64,000 bases of DNA from contig OV121085.1 in the NCBI GenBank assembly GCA_921293015.1, forward strand, positions 24,751,911 to 24,815,910. The letters run 5' to 3'. Below are positions 1 to 11,459 of this stretch, piece by piece. A model generated the notes under the pieces. The model saw nothing but the letters and a program-made list of their open reading frames with translations, was not told the origin of the DNA and did no database searches. The stretch comes from Phorcus lineatus. Its lineage: Eukaryota > Mollusca > Gastropoda > Trochida > Trochidae. The number at the start of each line of letters is the position of its first letter. The stretch's first letter is position 1. The position numbers and the translations under genes were made by a program.

Positions 1-963
1 TATGGCAGTTCTGACCTCTTCCATACTAATGTCACTATTTAACATGTCATCGCCACTTCCTGTATTCTCTGGTTGGCTGCTCTCTCCATCGTCACTTCTA
101 TCCTCTAACTTTACTTCCATTGGTATACACTTTTTTCTTTCCCAACCTACACCTACTTTCCCGATCTCTTTCCAAAAGTCTCGTTTATTACGTTTGCACA
201 AATTGTCTAGATCCTCTATCACCTGAGCGTGGGAACGTTTGGCCTTCTGCACTTTTCTATCGAATGCTTTCCGTTTCTGAACATAAAGAGCTTTAAAAAC
301 GTGTTTATTTGCTCCTCGACTCTGAGTCCAGTCCTTCTCTGCTCGACCCAGGTCCTTCCAGAGCTGGTCAAGATTCGGGGTCCACCATTGCTTACTGCGA
401 CGTCTTCGCTTGTTATTAGTAACGCTGTATTTAACACGTTTTGTTGGGAGTTGGGCGTGCATACCTTCTACAACACAATGTGCGAAACTTTCCTATGTAC
501 AGTTGATATCCTCACGTTGTATCTCTGAGGCGTCTAATTTACTGATCAAATCCAATAATATCCTTGTATTCTCTTCCGAACATAAGAAATCAGACGGAAT
601 ACTAGATGTCTCACACTTTTCGAACATTACTTGCTCCTGAACAGTCTGTGGATTTTGCTCCGCCCTCACGCCACCGGTGTAGGTATGAACATTAACATCC
701 CAGGCAAGGAAAGAATGATCAACTTTCAATATAGCAGATGGATCTACCACACCGACACAACTGGACCTGTTTGCAAATACACTTGGAGTTAAAACTTCAA
801 AATTATTGAAACAATTTAAACTTTCATATGGACATAGACAATAGTCCACTACAGACACACCTCTAGTAGCTAAAAAGGTATAATCATTCTTTTTGCAATA
901 TCTATAATAAGTATAATAACGGTGCATAATTGTTGACGTTAAGTCTTTGTGGTATAATAACAA
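1..963 (-). pseudogene. LINE ORF2 remnant: end of endonuclease domain and linker toward RT
   Basis: Read leftward, the first ~155 codons (963 to about 493) contain TFLATRGVSVVDY, the conserved C-terminal part of a LINE apurinic-type endonuclease domain that nicks target DNA. Near 490 the frame shifts. It then stays open to base 1 through QWWTPNLDQLWKDL and a basic KAFDRKVQKAKRSHAQ segment, the usual linker ahead of reverse transcriptase. The RT itself would lie beyond the left window edge. The N-terminal catalytic half of the endonuclease is absent; the sequence right of ~960 no longer matches. This is a truncated, frameshifted copy. The clade is not certain; it is not obviously the same family as the CR1-like copies further right. 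Confidence 0.7.
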
Positions 964-1657
964 GCACGTAGCATTCTCGGTATAGGATCAATGCTTATGT
1001 TATTCCATGTTGATATCACATGCTTTTCACGAGCGTTAACGGTATCGCAAGCATGCCGTGCATGGTAAGGTCGTGCGGCATAACGGATAAACACATAAAC
1101 ACATGCTGCACAATGGTGAATTTCTCGTGCTTCTTATATGGCAATAATCATTTAAATTGTTGCATGCTTCCGTTTTTATCATCATGACATCATACAATAA
1201 CAAGTACTTAAAGAAAAATAAAATTCACAACACCGAAAATTATAATCTAAAGGCGACTGTGAAGTATGCGTCTCTCACGGGTTGTGTGCAGCTATGACGC
1301 TTGCATGGCACATGCTTAGATCTTTAAGTTATTCAAGAAACATTGGATGATAAGTAAATCTGAGGTACATTCCATCGTTAGCAATGTCTGTAAAGTGAAA
1401 CATTGTAATTATAGTTTGGGATTTCAAATTTCAAAATAGACATGCCAGCCACGAGTGGTATGATGCTCATATGCAATTAATTAATACAACAAAGGTACTC
1501 AAGACTGTAGGAGTTATCAATCAATTCATTTCAAAGATCTAATTACTGTTGCAAGGTCAGTATCAGTTTGAAGGATGTATTTATTATGTGTGAACCAAAT
1601 TACTAAATAAGTAAATAGCTGTCAAGAATCATTATATTCTAGTTATAGTCTACGCGT
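964..1657. other. Intergenic AT-rich sequence, no gene seen
   Basis: No open frame or recognisable motif on either strand. On the minus strand this is where an ORF2 start would be expected between the ORF1 at 1658-2599 and the endonuclease remnant at 493-963. No such coding sequence is visible, so the two need not belong to one element. Confidence 0.6.
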
Positions 1658-2599
1658 TCATTTTTTGCCGAGTGAAAAAGTCATTTTCAACCTCGTGGCC
1701 TCACAGACTTCCTGGAAGTGGGTGTCGTTGGCAACTTTCTTAACAGTGCCGTCCAAAAGTTTTATTAGAATTACACCACGTGTGACCCAAGTTCCCTCCA
1801 CTTTCTTCTCCTTTACCATTTCACGGGCCTTTCTAGCAATAGCTGCTCTGGGGCCAGTGAGATCTTCGTTAATGAAGACTTTGGGGGTTCCAGGTTTGTG
1901 AGAATGTTTCAATTTTGATCTGGATGCTAGCATAGCACGCGTGGAGGCATTACTTACCAATCTTACAAGAAGTGGGCGGGGAGGGTCCTGGGGTGTGGGT
2001 GGGCGTCTGGGAACTCGATGACTGACGTCAATATCTGCTGGATTCAAATCTACATTGATCGACTTTGCAATTTCAAGAACAAGGTTGTCAGTATTTTCTG
2101 AAGCAAGCTCAGATACACCCGAAATACGAATATTATTCCGACGTGAATATTGTTCACTACGGTTTAGCTTCTGTGATAGAGTCTCGATAACTTTGTCTTG
2201 CTCTGCGACAGTGTTTGTCAAAACAGATATCTTCTCCTCAAGAACTCTATTTTGAGCTACCAAATCTTCCATTTCCTGACGGAACATGGGCCTGACAACC
2301 TCACTTACAGCAGTGGATATTGCAATAAGGACATCTTTATTTTGAAAAGCTTTCAAAATTTCACTGACCAAAGACTCAGTTTTTGACTCACCGCATTCAG
2401 TGACACCATCACTAAGCTTCTCACTTTCCTCACTCATATCGACAAAACTATCAGAAACGTTTGCCTCAGGGTCGTTTTGACACTGACGTTTTAGATCAAA
2501 ATCTGTTTCAGAGTCAGGTGACGTGAACACTTGCTCACGATTTCGTTTACATGAAGCCGGCGTACTTGTGATAGCGTTATCCATAGATTTAATGTTCAA
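1658..2599 (-). CDS. LINE ORF1 protein (coiled coil, RRM-like and C-terminal RNA-binding domains), intact
   Basis: A 313-codon uninterrupted frame. Residues 1-75 are acidic and low complexity. Residues ~107-150 have a heptad pattern expected of a coiled coil. SRRNNIRISGV at 152-162 is the signature opening of the RRM-like domain of L1-type ORF1 proteins (Transposase_22 family). KVFINEDLT at 240-248 followed by R/A/K-rich residues is the usual C-terminal domain. Proteins of this family trimerise and coat LINE RNA as a nucleic-acid chaperone. Length is normal and there are no stops, unlike nearly every other element here, so this copy may be young. Its ORF2 is not adjacent, so I cannot say which LINE in the window it serves. 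Confidence 0.8.
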   Translation of the reverse strand: MNIKSMDNAITSTPASCKRNREQVFTSPDSETDFDLKRQCQNDPEANVSDSFVDMSEESEKLSDGVTECGESKTESLVSEILKAFQNKDVLIAISTAVSEVVRPMFRQEMEDLVAQNRVLEEKISVLTNTVAEQDKVIETLSQKLNRSEQYSRRNNIRISGVSELASENTDNLVLEIAKSINVDLNPADIDVSHRVPRRPPTPQDPPRPLLVRLVSNASTRAMLASRSKLKHSHKPGTPKVFINEDLTGPRAAIARKAREMVKEKKVEGTWVTRGVILIKLLDGTVKKVANDTHFQEVCEATRLKMTFSLGKK

Positions 2600-2934
2600 T
2601 TAGATCAAAGTTTAAATGAAAAACGCAAGTTTATAACAAGTACTCACTTTTGATATTTAATGGGTCCGAGTGTTATCCTAAGAAATCCTTAGAAATCCAG
2701 TGAATCACATCCTGAGCACATTTCACTGATTGTCGACGTGTCATGCACGAAGATGGTGTGTACCACGACTTGCACGGTCGGATTTACTTTTCTGACAATC
2801 TGGCTAATATCTTCAAAGATAAAAGTCATCTTCACATAAAATTCATCTTAAAATGACATATTGCAATGCTTAAGGTGATGATGATTGGTGCTTTAAGATG
2901 AAAATGTTAAATTTAATCCATGAATGGCTTGAGT
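2600..2934. other. Spacer between LINE pieces
   Basis: No coding signal. It may include 5' untranslated sequence of the minus-strand ORF1 to its left. Confidence 0.4.
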
Positions 2935-3480
2935 TTTTCTATCTCAGCATGAGAGCTCTCAAAACACGTCCGACCTTCATCATGACGTCACATAAACATC
3001 TGGGACTTTCTTTGCAAAGCGATGGTAACTGGAAAATGCATATAGATGATAATATTTCTAAGGTTAGTCCTATGATCAACTGCTTGAGAAATCTTAAATA
3101 TCGCCTTCAGAGAAAAACACTACATACTCTATATGGTTCATTTATTCTACCGATATTTGATTATTGTGATTATATCTGGAACAATTGTATGCAAACTCAA
3201 GAGTTACCACTAGAAAAACTTCATTTAGATGCCCTCAGAACCATATGTGGATCCGTTAGAGGAGTAAGTCATTCGAAAATCTATTTTGAAACCGGTTTTA
3301 CATATCTTCTGTATCCACGTATGAATCAAGATCATCAAACATACTTCAAGTACCTCTTTGTCGCACTGAAACGTATAACAAATCATTTTTACCATCTTCT
3401 GTGTTGGAGTGGAATATGATTGATGATAAACTAAGAAATATAGACTCAATAGGGTTGTTTAAAAAAGCAAAACGCGACTT
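2935..3480 (+). pseudogene. CR1-like LINE ORF2, C-terminal fragment after RT
   Basis: From about 2985 the frame reads SHKHLGLSLQSDGNW, then SPMINCLRNLKYRLQRKTL and FILPIFDYCDYIWNNC, closely matching the post-RT region of the LINE at 14955-16989. At ~3290 about 100 bases are missing relative to that copy and the frame shifts. It resumes as KSFLPSSVLEWN and LRNIDSIGLFKKAKRDF, the W-N-containing tail segment. It is therefore a 5'-truncated, internally deleted copy. It runs directly into the split LINE below, and the exact junction (about 3455-3490) is uncertain. Confidence 0.75.
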
Positions 3481-3551
3481 CGATACAAAAATTGACGAAA
3501 CTATCAGTAATACACATGGTACAAAGATGTGGTGGCGACTAGTTAAAAACT
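3481..3551 (+). pseudogene. Left piece of the CR1-like LINE ORF2 split by the 11.4-kb element
   Basis: The segment reads KIDETISNTHGTKMWWRLVKN. Its W-W motif and spacing match KNWWKLVNNYMK in the related copy at ~20915. The coding frame stops abruptly at 3551 where the foldback element begins. It continues in the same frame at 14962 with YMKTNSF. Removing the element and one copy of the flanking duplication gives the continuous reading LVKN-YMKT. Confidence 0.75.
3545..3551. repeat. Target-site duplication, left copy (AAAAACT)
   Basis: The same heptamer lies immediately right of the element at 14955-14961. Because neighbouring bases also match, the duplication could be read as 5 to 8 bp depending on the assumed first base of the terminal repeat. 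Seven bp gives fully symmetric ends. Confidence 0.8.
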
Positions 3552-3580
3552 AGGGTCTGTGAAGTTGGCAAACAGTTCCC
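3552..3580 (+). repeat. Left terminal inverted repeat, 29 bp
   Basis: Identical over 29 bases to the reverse complement of 14926-14954. The next base differs (G versus A) and similarity then continues through the 46-bp repeats. Confidence 0.9.
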
Positions 3581-3833
3581 GGTTCCCAGTTCCTTATTCA
3601 AATTGTGAAGTTGGCAAACAGTTCCCGGTTCCCAGTTCCTTATTCAAATTGTGAAGTTGGCAAACAGTTCCCAGTTCCCAGTTCCTTATTCAAATTGTGA
3701 AGTTAGCAAACAGTTCCCAGTTCCCAGTTCCTTATTCAAATTGTGAAGTTAGCAAACAGTTCCCAGTTCCCAGTTCCTTATTCAAATTGTGAAGTTGGCA
3801 AACAGTTCCCAGTTCCCAGTTCCTTATTCGCTG
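3558..3833 (+). repeat. Left array of six 46-bp tandem repeats
   Basis: Units start at 3558, 3604, 3650, 3696, 3742 and 3788, exactly 46 bp apart. Each begins TGTGAAGTTGGCAAACAG (or AGTTAGCAAAC) followed by a triple CAGTTCC-type motif and TTATTCAAAT. The start of each unit equals both the terminal repeat and the first ~22 bp of each 191-bp monomer deeper in the arm. This suggests that one protein-binding site has been multiplied. Confidence 0.9.
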
Positions 3834-6800
3834 ACGGACTCACTGTAATTTATCCCTATATTATCCCTTTAAGATGGATACATGTAAATGGAATAAGTAT
3901 ATGTTAGGGCTGCCAAAACTGTTCGTATACACAAAAGATCACTGTCGTACACGCTCGCATAGCTAAATACTGAGTTATCATAGGCGTTTTGAACTGTATG
4001 CTGAATGTGTGATGTTGGAGTCCAGTTCCCTATTCGACTTTGCTCTCGCTAACTCCCGTTTCAGAATAGATAAGTTTATCAGGGAATAAGTATATTATAG
4101 GACTGCCTTAAGTCTACCTATAACCAAAAGATCACTGTCATAACCGCTCGCATAGCAATACACTGACCCCATTAATTATGGCGTTTTGAACTGTTTGCTG
4201 AATGTGTGAAGTTAGCATACAGTTCCCTATTCGATTTTGAACTCTCTAATGCCCGTTTCAGAACAGATAAGTTTATCTTGAAATATGTATATGTTAGGTC
4301 TGTCTGAAATCTACCTATAACCAAAAGATCACTGACATAAGCGCTCGCATAGCAACACACGGAGCTCAGTATAGGCGTTTTGAATTTTACTGTGAAGTTG
4401 GCAAACAGTTCCTTATTCGACCTTGCTCTCGCTAACTCCCGTTTCAGAATAGATAAGTTTATCAGGGAATAAGTATATTATAGGACTGCCTAAAGTCTAC
4501 CTATAGCCAAAAGATCACTGTCATAACCGCTCGCATAGCTACATTCTGAGCTTATTATTTATGGCGTTTTGAACTGTTTGCTGAATGTGTGAAGTTAGCA
4601 TACAGTTCCCTATTCGATTTTGCACTCGCTAACGCCCGTTTTAGAAAAGATAAGTTTATCATGGAATAAGTATATTGTAGGTCTGCCTAAAGTCTACCAA
4701 TACACAAAATATCACTGTCATAAACGCTCGCATAGCTATATACTGAGCTCATTATAGGCGGCTTGAATTTTACTGTGAAGTTGGCAAACAGTTCCTTATT
4801 CGACCTTGCACTCGCTAACGCCCGTTTCAGAACGGATACGTTTATCAGGGAATAAGTATATTATAGGACTGCCTAAAGTCTACCTATAACCAAAAGATCA
4901 CTGTCATAACCGCTCGCATAGCAATACACTGACCCCATTATTTATGGCGTTTTGAACTGTTTGCTGAATGTGTGAAGTTAGCATACAGTTCCCTATTCGA
5001 TTTTGCACTCTCTAATGCCCGTTTCAGAACAGATAAGTTTATCTTGAAATATGTATATGTTAGGTCTGTCTGAAATCTACCTATAACCAAAAGATCACTG
5101 ACATAAGCGCTCGCATAGCAACACACGGAGCTCAGTATAGGCGTTTTGAATTTTACTGTGAAGTTGGCAAACAGTTCCTTATTCGACCTTGCTCTCGCTA
5201 ACTCCCGTTTCAGAATAGATAAGTTTATCAGGGAATAAGTATATTATAGGACTGCCTAAAGTCTACCTATAACCAAAAGATCACTGTCATAACCGCTCGC
5301 ATAGCAATACACTGACCCCATTATTTATGGCGTTTTGAACTGTTTGCTGAATGTGTGAAGTTAGCATACAGTTCCCTATTCGATTTTGCACTCTCTAATG
5401 CCCGTTTCAGAACAGATAAGTTTATCTTGAAATATGTATATGTTAGGTCTGTCTGAAATCTACCTATAACCAAAAGATCACTGACATAAGCGCTCGCATA
5501 GCAACACACGGAGCTCAGTATAGGCGTTTTGAATTTTACTGTGAAGTTGGCAAACAGTTCCTTATTCGACCTTGCTCTCGCTAACTCCCGTTTCAGAATA
5601 GATAAGTTTATCAGGGAATAAGTATATTATAGGACTGTCTAAAGTCTACCTATAACCAAAAGATCACTGTCATAACCGCTCGCATAGCTACATTCTGAGC
5701 TTATTATTTATGGCGTTTTGAACTGTTTGCTGAATGTGTGAAGTTAGCATACAGTTCCCTATTCGATTTTGCACTCGCTAACGCCCGTTTTAGAAAAGAT
5801 AAGTTTATCATGGAATAAGTATATTGTAGGTCTGCCTAAAGTCTACCAATACACAAAATATCACTGTCATAAACGCTCGCATAGCTATATACTGAGCTCA
5901 TTATAGGCGGCTTGAATTTTACTGTGAAGTTGGCAAACAGTTCCTTATTCGACCTTGCACTCGCTAACGCCCGTTTCAGAACGGATACGTTTATCAGGGA
6001 ATAAGTATATTATAGGACTGCCTAAAGTCTACCTATAACCAAAAGATCACTGTCATAACCGCTCGCATAGCAATACACTGACCCCATTATTTATGGCGTT
6101 TTGAACTGTTTGCTGAATGTGTGAAGTTAGCATACAGTTCCCTATTCGATTTTGCACTCTCTAATGCCCGTTTCAGAACAGATAAGTTTATCTTGAAATA
6201 TGTATATGTTAGGTCTGTCTGAAATCTACCTATAACCAAAAGATCACTGACATAAGCGCTCGCATAGCAACACACGGAGCTCAGTATAGGCGTTTTGAAT
6301 TTTACTGTGAAGTTGGCAAACAGTTCCTTATTCGACCTTGCTCTCGCTAACTCCCGTTTCAGAATAGATAAGTTTATCAGGGAATAAGTATATTATAGGA
6401 CTGTCTAAAGTCTACCTATAACCAAAAGATCACTGTCATAACCGCTCGCATAGCTACATTCTGAGCTTATTATTTATGGCGTTTTGAACTGTTTGCTGAA
6501 TGTGTGAAGTTAGCATACAGTTCCCTATTCGATTTTGCACTCGCTAACGCCCGTTTTAGAAAAGATAAGTTTATCATGGAATAAGTATATTGTAGGTCTG
6601 CCTAAAGTCTACCAATACACAAAATATCACTGTCATAAACGCTCGCATAGCTATATACTGAGCTCATTATAGGCGGCTTGAATTTTACTGTGAAGTTGGC
6701 AAACAGTTCCTTATTCGACCTTGCACTCGCTAACGCCCGTTTCAGAACGGATAAGTTTATCAGGGAATAAATATATTATAGGACTGCCTAAAGTCTACCT

Positions 6801-7150
6801 ATAACCAAAAGATCACTGTCATAAACACTCGCATAGCTATATATTGAGCTCATTAAAGGCGTTTTGAATTTTACTGTGAAGTTGGCAACCAGTTCCTTAT
6901 TCGAGTGTGCACTCGCTAACACCGGTTTCAGAATAGGTAGGTTTATTTTGGGATAAGTATATTGTAGGTCTGTCTGAAGTCTACCTATAACCAAAAGATC
7001 ACTGACATAAACGCTCGCATAGCTATTTACTTATTTACTTAAAGGAATTTTACTGTGAAGTTGGCAACCAGTTCCCTATTCGAATTTGCTCTGTCTAACA
7101 ACCGTTTCAGAATAGTTAAGTTGATCATGGAATAAATCTATGTTAGATCT
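3834..7150 (+). repeat. Left arm: ~17 tandem ~191-bp monomers with higher-order structure
   Basis: Each monomer runs TGTGAAGTTRGCA...CAGTTCC...CGTTTCAGAA...GATAAGTTTATC...GTCTACCTATAACCAAAAG...CGCTCGCATAGC. Two monomer types alternate to give 383-bp dimers. Landmarks recur at 4172, 4938, 5321 and 6087, giving periods of 766 and 1149 bp, i.e. two and three dimers. This is higher-order amplification as in centromeric satellites. The short minus-strand open frames in the monomers are by-products of the repeat. The innermost monomers (6850-7150) are the most diverged. Confidence 0.9.
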
Positions 7151-7581
7151 TTCTCATCTCACCAAAATAAAAGGGTAAATAAACGTTGGTGTGGTTATAA
7201 GACATCATTTTGGATGTTTGAATTTGTTGCTGTCTTTTTCTCGCTGCAAGTTCATTATCATTCTCTCCGAACAAAGTTAGAACCTTCATAAATTCCTATA
7301 TCATCTTTGTCATGATACGAATGTTATCGGCCAATATATGTAGAAACCTGGTTTGAAGGTTTCAAAGTTAGTTGTGCAATCAGCGACGTCGTTTCAAAAT
7401 GTATCATTCAAAGTGTGTAATTAAGTTATTTCCGTACTCATGCGAAAAGCTAAACCTGATTTCAATATACACTTGCACTTTGTGTCTTTTTTTACAGAAA
7501 ACATTCGCCTCAATTAGCAACATCCTGCTACATCAGCGTATTTTTCTTTGCCTAGCTCCATCATATACCCTGATATCCTTT

Positions 7582-7720
7582 GGCCTTAAACGCTCGTATC
7601 GCTAAATATAACAAGCCAATGCAATAGCGGCACCACCCGGATTAGAATTCTAACAAATGTCAATGTAGGCGATAAATAGCCGTGAATAGACAGCCGTAAG
7701 CGATACGAACGTTTTAGGTC
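7582..7720. repeat. Small MITE-like hairpin element
   Basis: The ends are inverted copies: AAACGCTCGTATCGCT at 7588-7603 and AGCGATACGAACGTTT at 7699-7714 match with one mismatch. Weaker pairing extends outward to 7582 and 7720. The ~95 bp between the arms has no coding signal. No clear target duplication was found. Confidence 0.55.
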
Positions 7721-8014
7721 GAGGATAGCAGGGTTTATGAAGGAGCTAGGCGGAGACAAATAGCAGGATGATCTAGCAATTTCATAATTGCATAGGCCTG
7801 TTTGACAACACATACATTTTTCAAACATTTGGTGTTTTCTTAGACTGTTCTAGGCAAAGTAGTTTAAAGAGAGGTAATTAAGTGACTGGTTTCGTACTAT
7901 TAACAGGTCTGTGTTTCTTTCACTTTGCAAGCTCACACTTTCTTTACAACTTTCAGTAACATTATATACATATTTGTTACCTTTTCCTGTAATTTTACAT
8001 GGAAATTGTTAATT

Positions 8015-8110
8015 CTAAAACGTCCGATATATTGGATATGTTCGGAAGAACGTATCGTGGTGTTCCTGTATTGCAATATACCGATATACCAATAATACTG
8101 CACCCTTACT
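8015..8110 (-). repeat. Short dispersed repeat, copy 1
   Basis: The reverse complement contains AAGGGTGCAGTATTATTGG, ATCGGTATATTGCAATACAG and CCAATATA. The same elements occur in the same order on the plus strand at about 30985-31095. It is non-coding and may be a SINE or MITE fragment. Confidence 0.55.
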
Positions 8111-11028
8111 ATATACCCCGGTCTTAAAGCTATCCCCGCCTTCCTCCCTTAGGCTGTAAGGCAGGGGTATGATAATCAGCCATTTGGTCTTTTTAGACTT
8201 ACCATTTGCGCCATGAAATTGAAACCTGTTAAGACGAGTTAGGTATATCATTGAATAACCATACGTTATGTTTGTCCAAGGTTTATATAGACTGGAAAAC
8301 AGTTTCCTTTTCAAATAAAATACTCGCTGGAACATTACAGAAATAACATATATTTGGTCTGTTTAAATTAAAATGTACACCAAATCAATATATAGGTCAA
8401 TGTATGGGTTTTTGCATTGGTTTTGTTTGACTTACTGGTTAACCAAACAATCTTTATAACCATAAAAATGCAAAAAAAAATAAAAAATAGTGTGGGTGAC
8501 CAATTTGTTTATTCAGTGTGCCTCTAACATATGTTATGAAACATATGAAAATTGAGCCGTCCTTGTAAATCACAATTCTTAGTATCGTTCATACACAAGG
8601 TGATATTTAACTACTGAAACTGTGAACGTATAAGTACATTAGACAATATGTCATGTCACAAAATTTGAGGAAAATTGATAAAACCATATCATATTCCTTA
8701 AATAAAAAAGGTAAATAAAAAACATAATGCAGGTTACTTTTTAAAAACAACAACACATATGTAGCATTAACGGTTTCTTGAAAATAGAACAATGAAGATT
8801 TGAGGGTGGACACCATGCCATGGCCATATGGAGTTAAAGATGAAAACTAATTCCTGCAGACGACACCAGACAATGGACAACCAGATCTGATGGGTCAAGG
8901 AAAAATTTCTACATTTGATAATTTGTTCAGTGATCAACATGTTTATTTAACACATGGTTTTCAACATCATTTACATCTTGTAATAAAGGAAACAACTTAT
9001 CTTATCATATTGTTTCAAAAATGAATTTTCTCCTCAAGGCTAAACAATATCATTTAAGATAGATTCTTTAGCTCATTTATTTTGTCTGCATTTTTCCTCA
9101 GATTGAAATAATTCAACATGTAAATGAATTTTTATTAGAAATTTATGACCATATATTTCAATTAGAGAATTGATGCATGATGTACGGGATTTAATCTGGG
9201 ACAAAGATAAACTTACTGCGTGATTTCCCTACAACTACAGTTGTTGATCATGTTATCATAATACACAATCAGATTGAATTATGAACTTGACCAAAAAAGA
9301 TACAATTAAATATTTTGAAATAAAATCTAATCATGACGGACCTTCATGTAATTATGAATTTATATACATAAGTTGAATTAAATCAGATGATTTCTTTATA
9401 AATTAAAAGTGAGGCCTGACCGGAAGATGTTTACTAACACAGTAATGAGTCTTACCAAGAAATGCAAATTTCGAAAATTACGAAATGTTATATAAGACAC
9501 AGCTTCATATTTTTGTCTATAAAGTTGATCACAATTAAATGAGCAGTTTAGAAGATGAGAGCCAGACAGGCTTTAAAAACAGTGATCATTTTTTTGTAAA
9601 AAAGAGCTAACTTTTACAAAAATGTTTTCAAAATTTGTTTACCTTTGTGCTATTATGAATCTCAGTTCCAAATGGGACACAAATTTAAAAAAAAAATTAC
9701 AGGAAAGGCGTTGGACAAGATTTGATATAGTTCCTTGACAGTGTCCCAAATATTTTTTGACGAATGCCAAATGTACCAAAATAATTGTCTTAATTGTTAA
9801 TTAGATCACATCCTTACGTTATTATGCATGTATCACCAAATTTGATAAAACTTGGATGTTTAGGTTAGAGATTAAGAGCTGCACTGGACTTGTTAACTAG
9901 TTGTTGGACTAGTTTTCTTACTAATTGCCCAAAATATATATTTTCAGAGTAGTTAATGAGCCTAACACGATATTTAACAGACATGACAAAGTTTATCAAC
10001 AGACTGGTAAATGATAAATAAGCAACCTGAAAACACATTGTGTAACACAAACTGCGGCAGTAGTCAAGTTAATCACTGGATTAAGATAGCTGCTGTCGTT
10101 TTTGCCCTCCAGGCTGTCAGCAAAATTTGAACATTTCCGATTATATCGTAGTTCTTAATATACTTCCGATGTTTTGAAATCAACTTTATAACCTGAATAC
10201 GTTCATTTTGTTAAATAACTTACAAGGTAGATTTACTGAGTGAGGATCGTTAGTAATGTCGATATAATATGCATGATCTTTGCAGGCATTCGTTGTATGT
10301 AGGAAATATTGCGTGCGCTAGTTATTTTGATATAAATGTCTCTGAAACGATGTTATAAAGTCGTCAATGATATCCTTTCTTTTCGAACCTTTCATTTTCA
10401 AGAATTTCTTATGATTGCGGTTGATAGATAGGATCATTGAAAATAATCTTTTGGCACAGGTCTTTATAAAAAAAATATAAATTGTAAAATTAACACGAAG
10501 AGTTCTGCTTAAGGGAAACAAATGATTATAAATTTAGCAGGCTAGCAAAATTCAAATGTTAATAAGAAACTGTGGTACAAAGACCACAAGTTAAAACAAA
10601 GTTACTTCAACAGAGCACACTTCGATTTACAAAATATGATAATGAGCAAAATGCAAGCGTAAATTGCATTCTTAAGTAAATTCCACGATTAAGTTGGATA
10701 TGAAGCTGAAGATGGAAATACGGTAAATAAACGACTCTTAACCCCATAAGTAAAGGTCATGTATTGGTGACATTTCTCTTTTTTTGTGGAAATAGAAGTT
10801 ACACAAACTTCAACTGTATTGTAACTTCACACAGTCTGCAAACCTAAAAGAGCCCCGAATATAGATATGCGAGCGACAAATACACTTGTTTGCATGAGTA
10901 GATTTCAAGCAGATTTATTTACCATCTCCATTATACACTTATGATGAACCCCTCCAAAATATGCTTTAATTGATGACATTAAATAATAAATTTCATGCGA
11001 AGAGGTAGGCAAGCGACCCTTCATCAAT

Positions 11029-11042
11029 CCCCCCCCCCCCCC
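11029..11042 (+). repeat. Poly-C run of 14
   Basis: Uninterrupted C tract in otherwise AT-rich sequence; a likely site of sequencing length error. Confidence 0.9.
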
Positions 11043-11459
11043 TTTAAAAATGTGCAAATTTATGCAGACATGGGAATATGGGAATACATCAGATAAAAGA
11101 AGACAGTGAGTGTCAAACAGTGCATGGTAGTCCGGTAAAGGGTTCTGTGTATTAAGGTATTGCTGGCGATTCTAGTGATGTGTTGTCGGCGTCAAACAAG
11201 TATACTCCTGGCGGTGAACCATAACGGGTCTCCGTGTATGTCAGTGTAACGTTACACTCTCGCTCTGCGGTTGCGCAATCCAATTATGCATCATAGCTCT
11301 GCGAAGTTTCTCCCTCCTCGAGGTCGAGTGGACTTTGATGTCGCCGGCTGGAATCTCTGTGCTCTGTCTCACGTTATTGCGATCGAGGCCATCTGCACGT
11401 CGCGTATGAACTCCCTTTTTGCATGTCTAAGGACACAGGCCATGGTTCTGGGAAACAAG

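Larger units (their letters stand above)
7151..11459. other. Unique core of the foldback element, no gene recognised
   Basis: AT-rich sequence with many homopolymer runs and only short open frames (under 110 codons), none with a known motif. It contains a 139-bp hairpin element (7582-7720), a short dispersed repeat (8015-8110) and a 14-C run (11029-11042). If a transposase ever lay here it is beyond recognition by eye. Confidence 0.7.

Noticed and set aside
4172..6275. Four nearly identical 62-codon minus-strand frames (4172, 4938, 5321, 6087)
   Set aside because: They recur at exact repeat periods in the tandem monomers and have no motif or start context; they are repeat artefacts.
3558..7150. 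CRISPR-like array
   Set aside because: Contiguous tandem repeats without unique spacers, in an animal transposon, with no cas genes.
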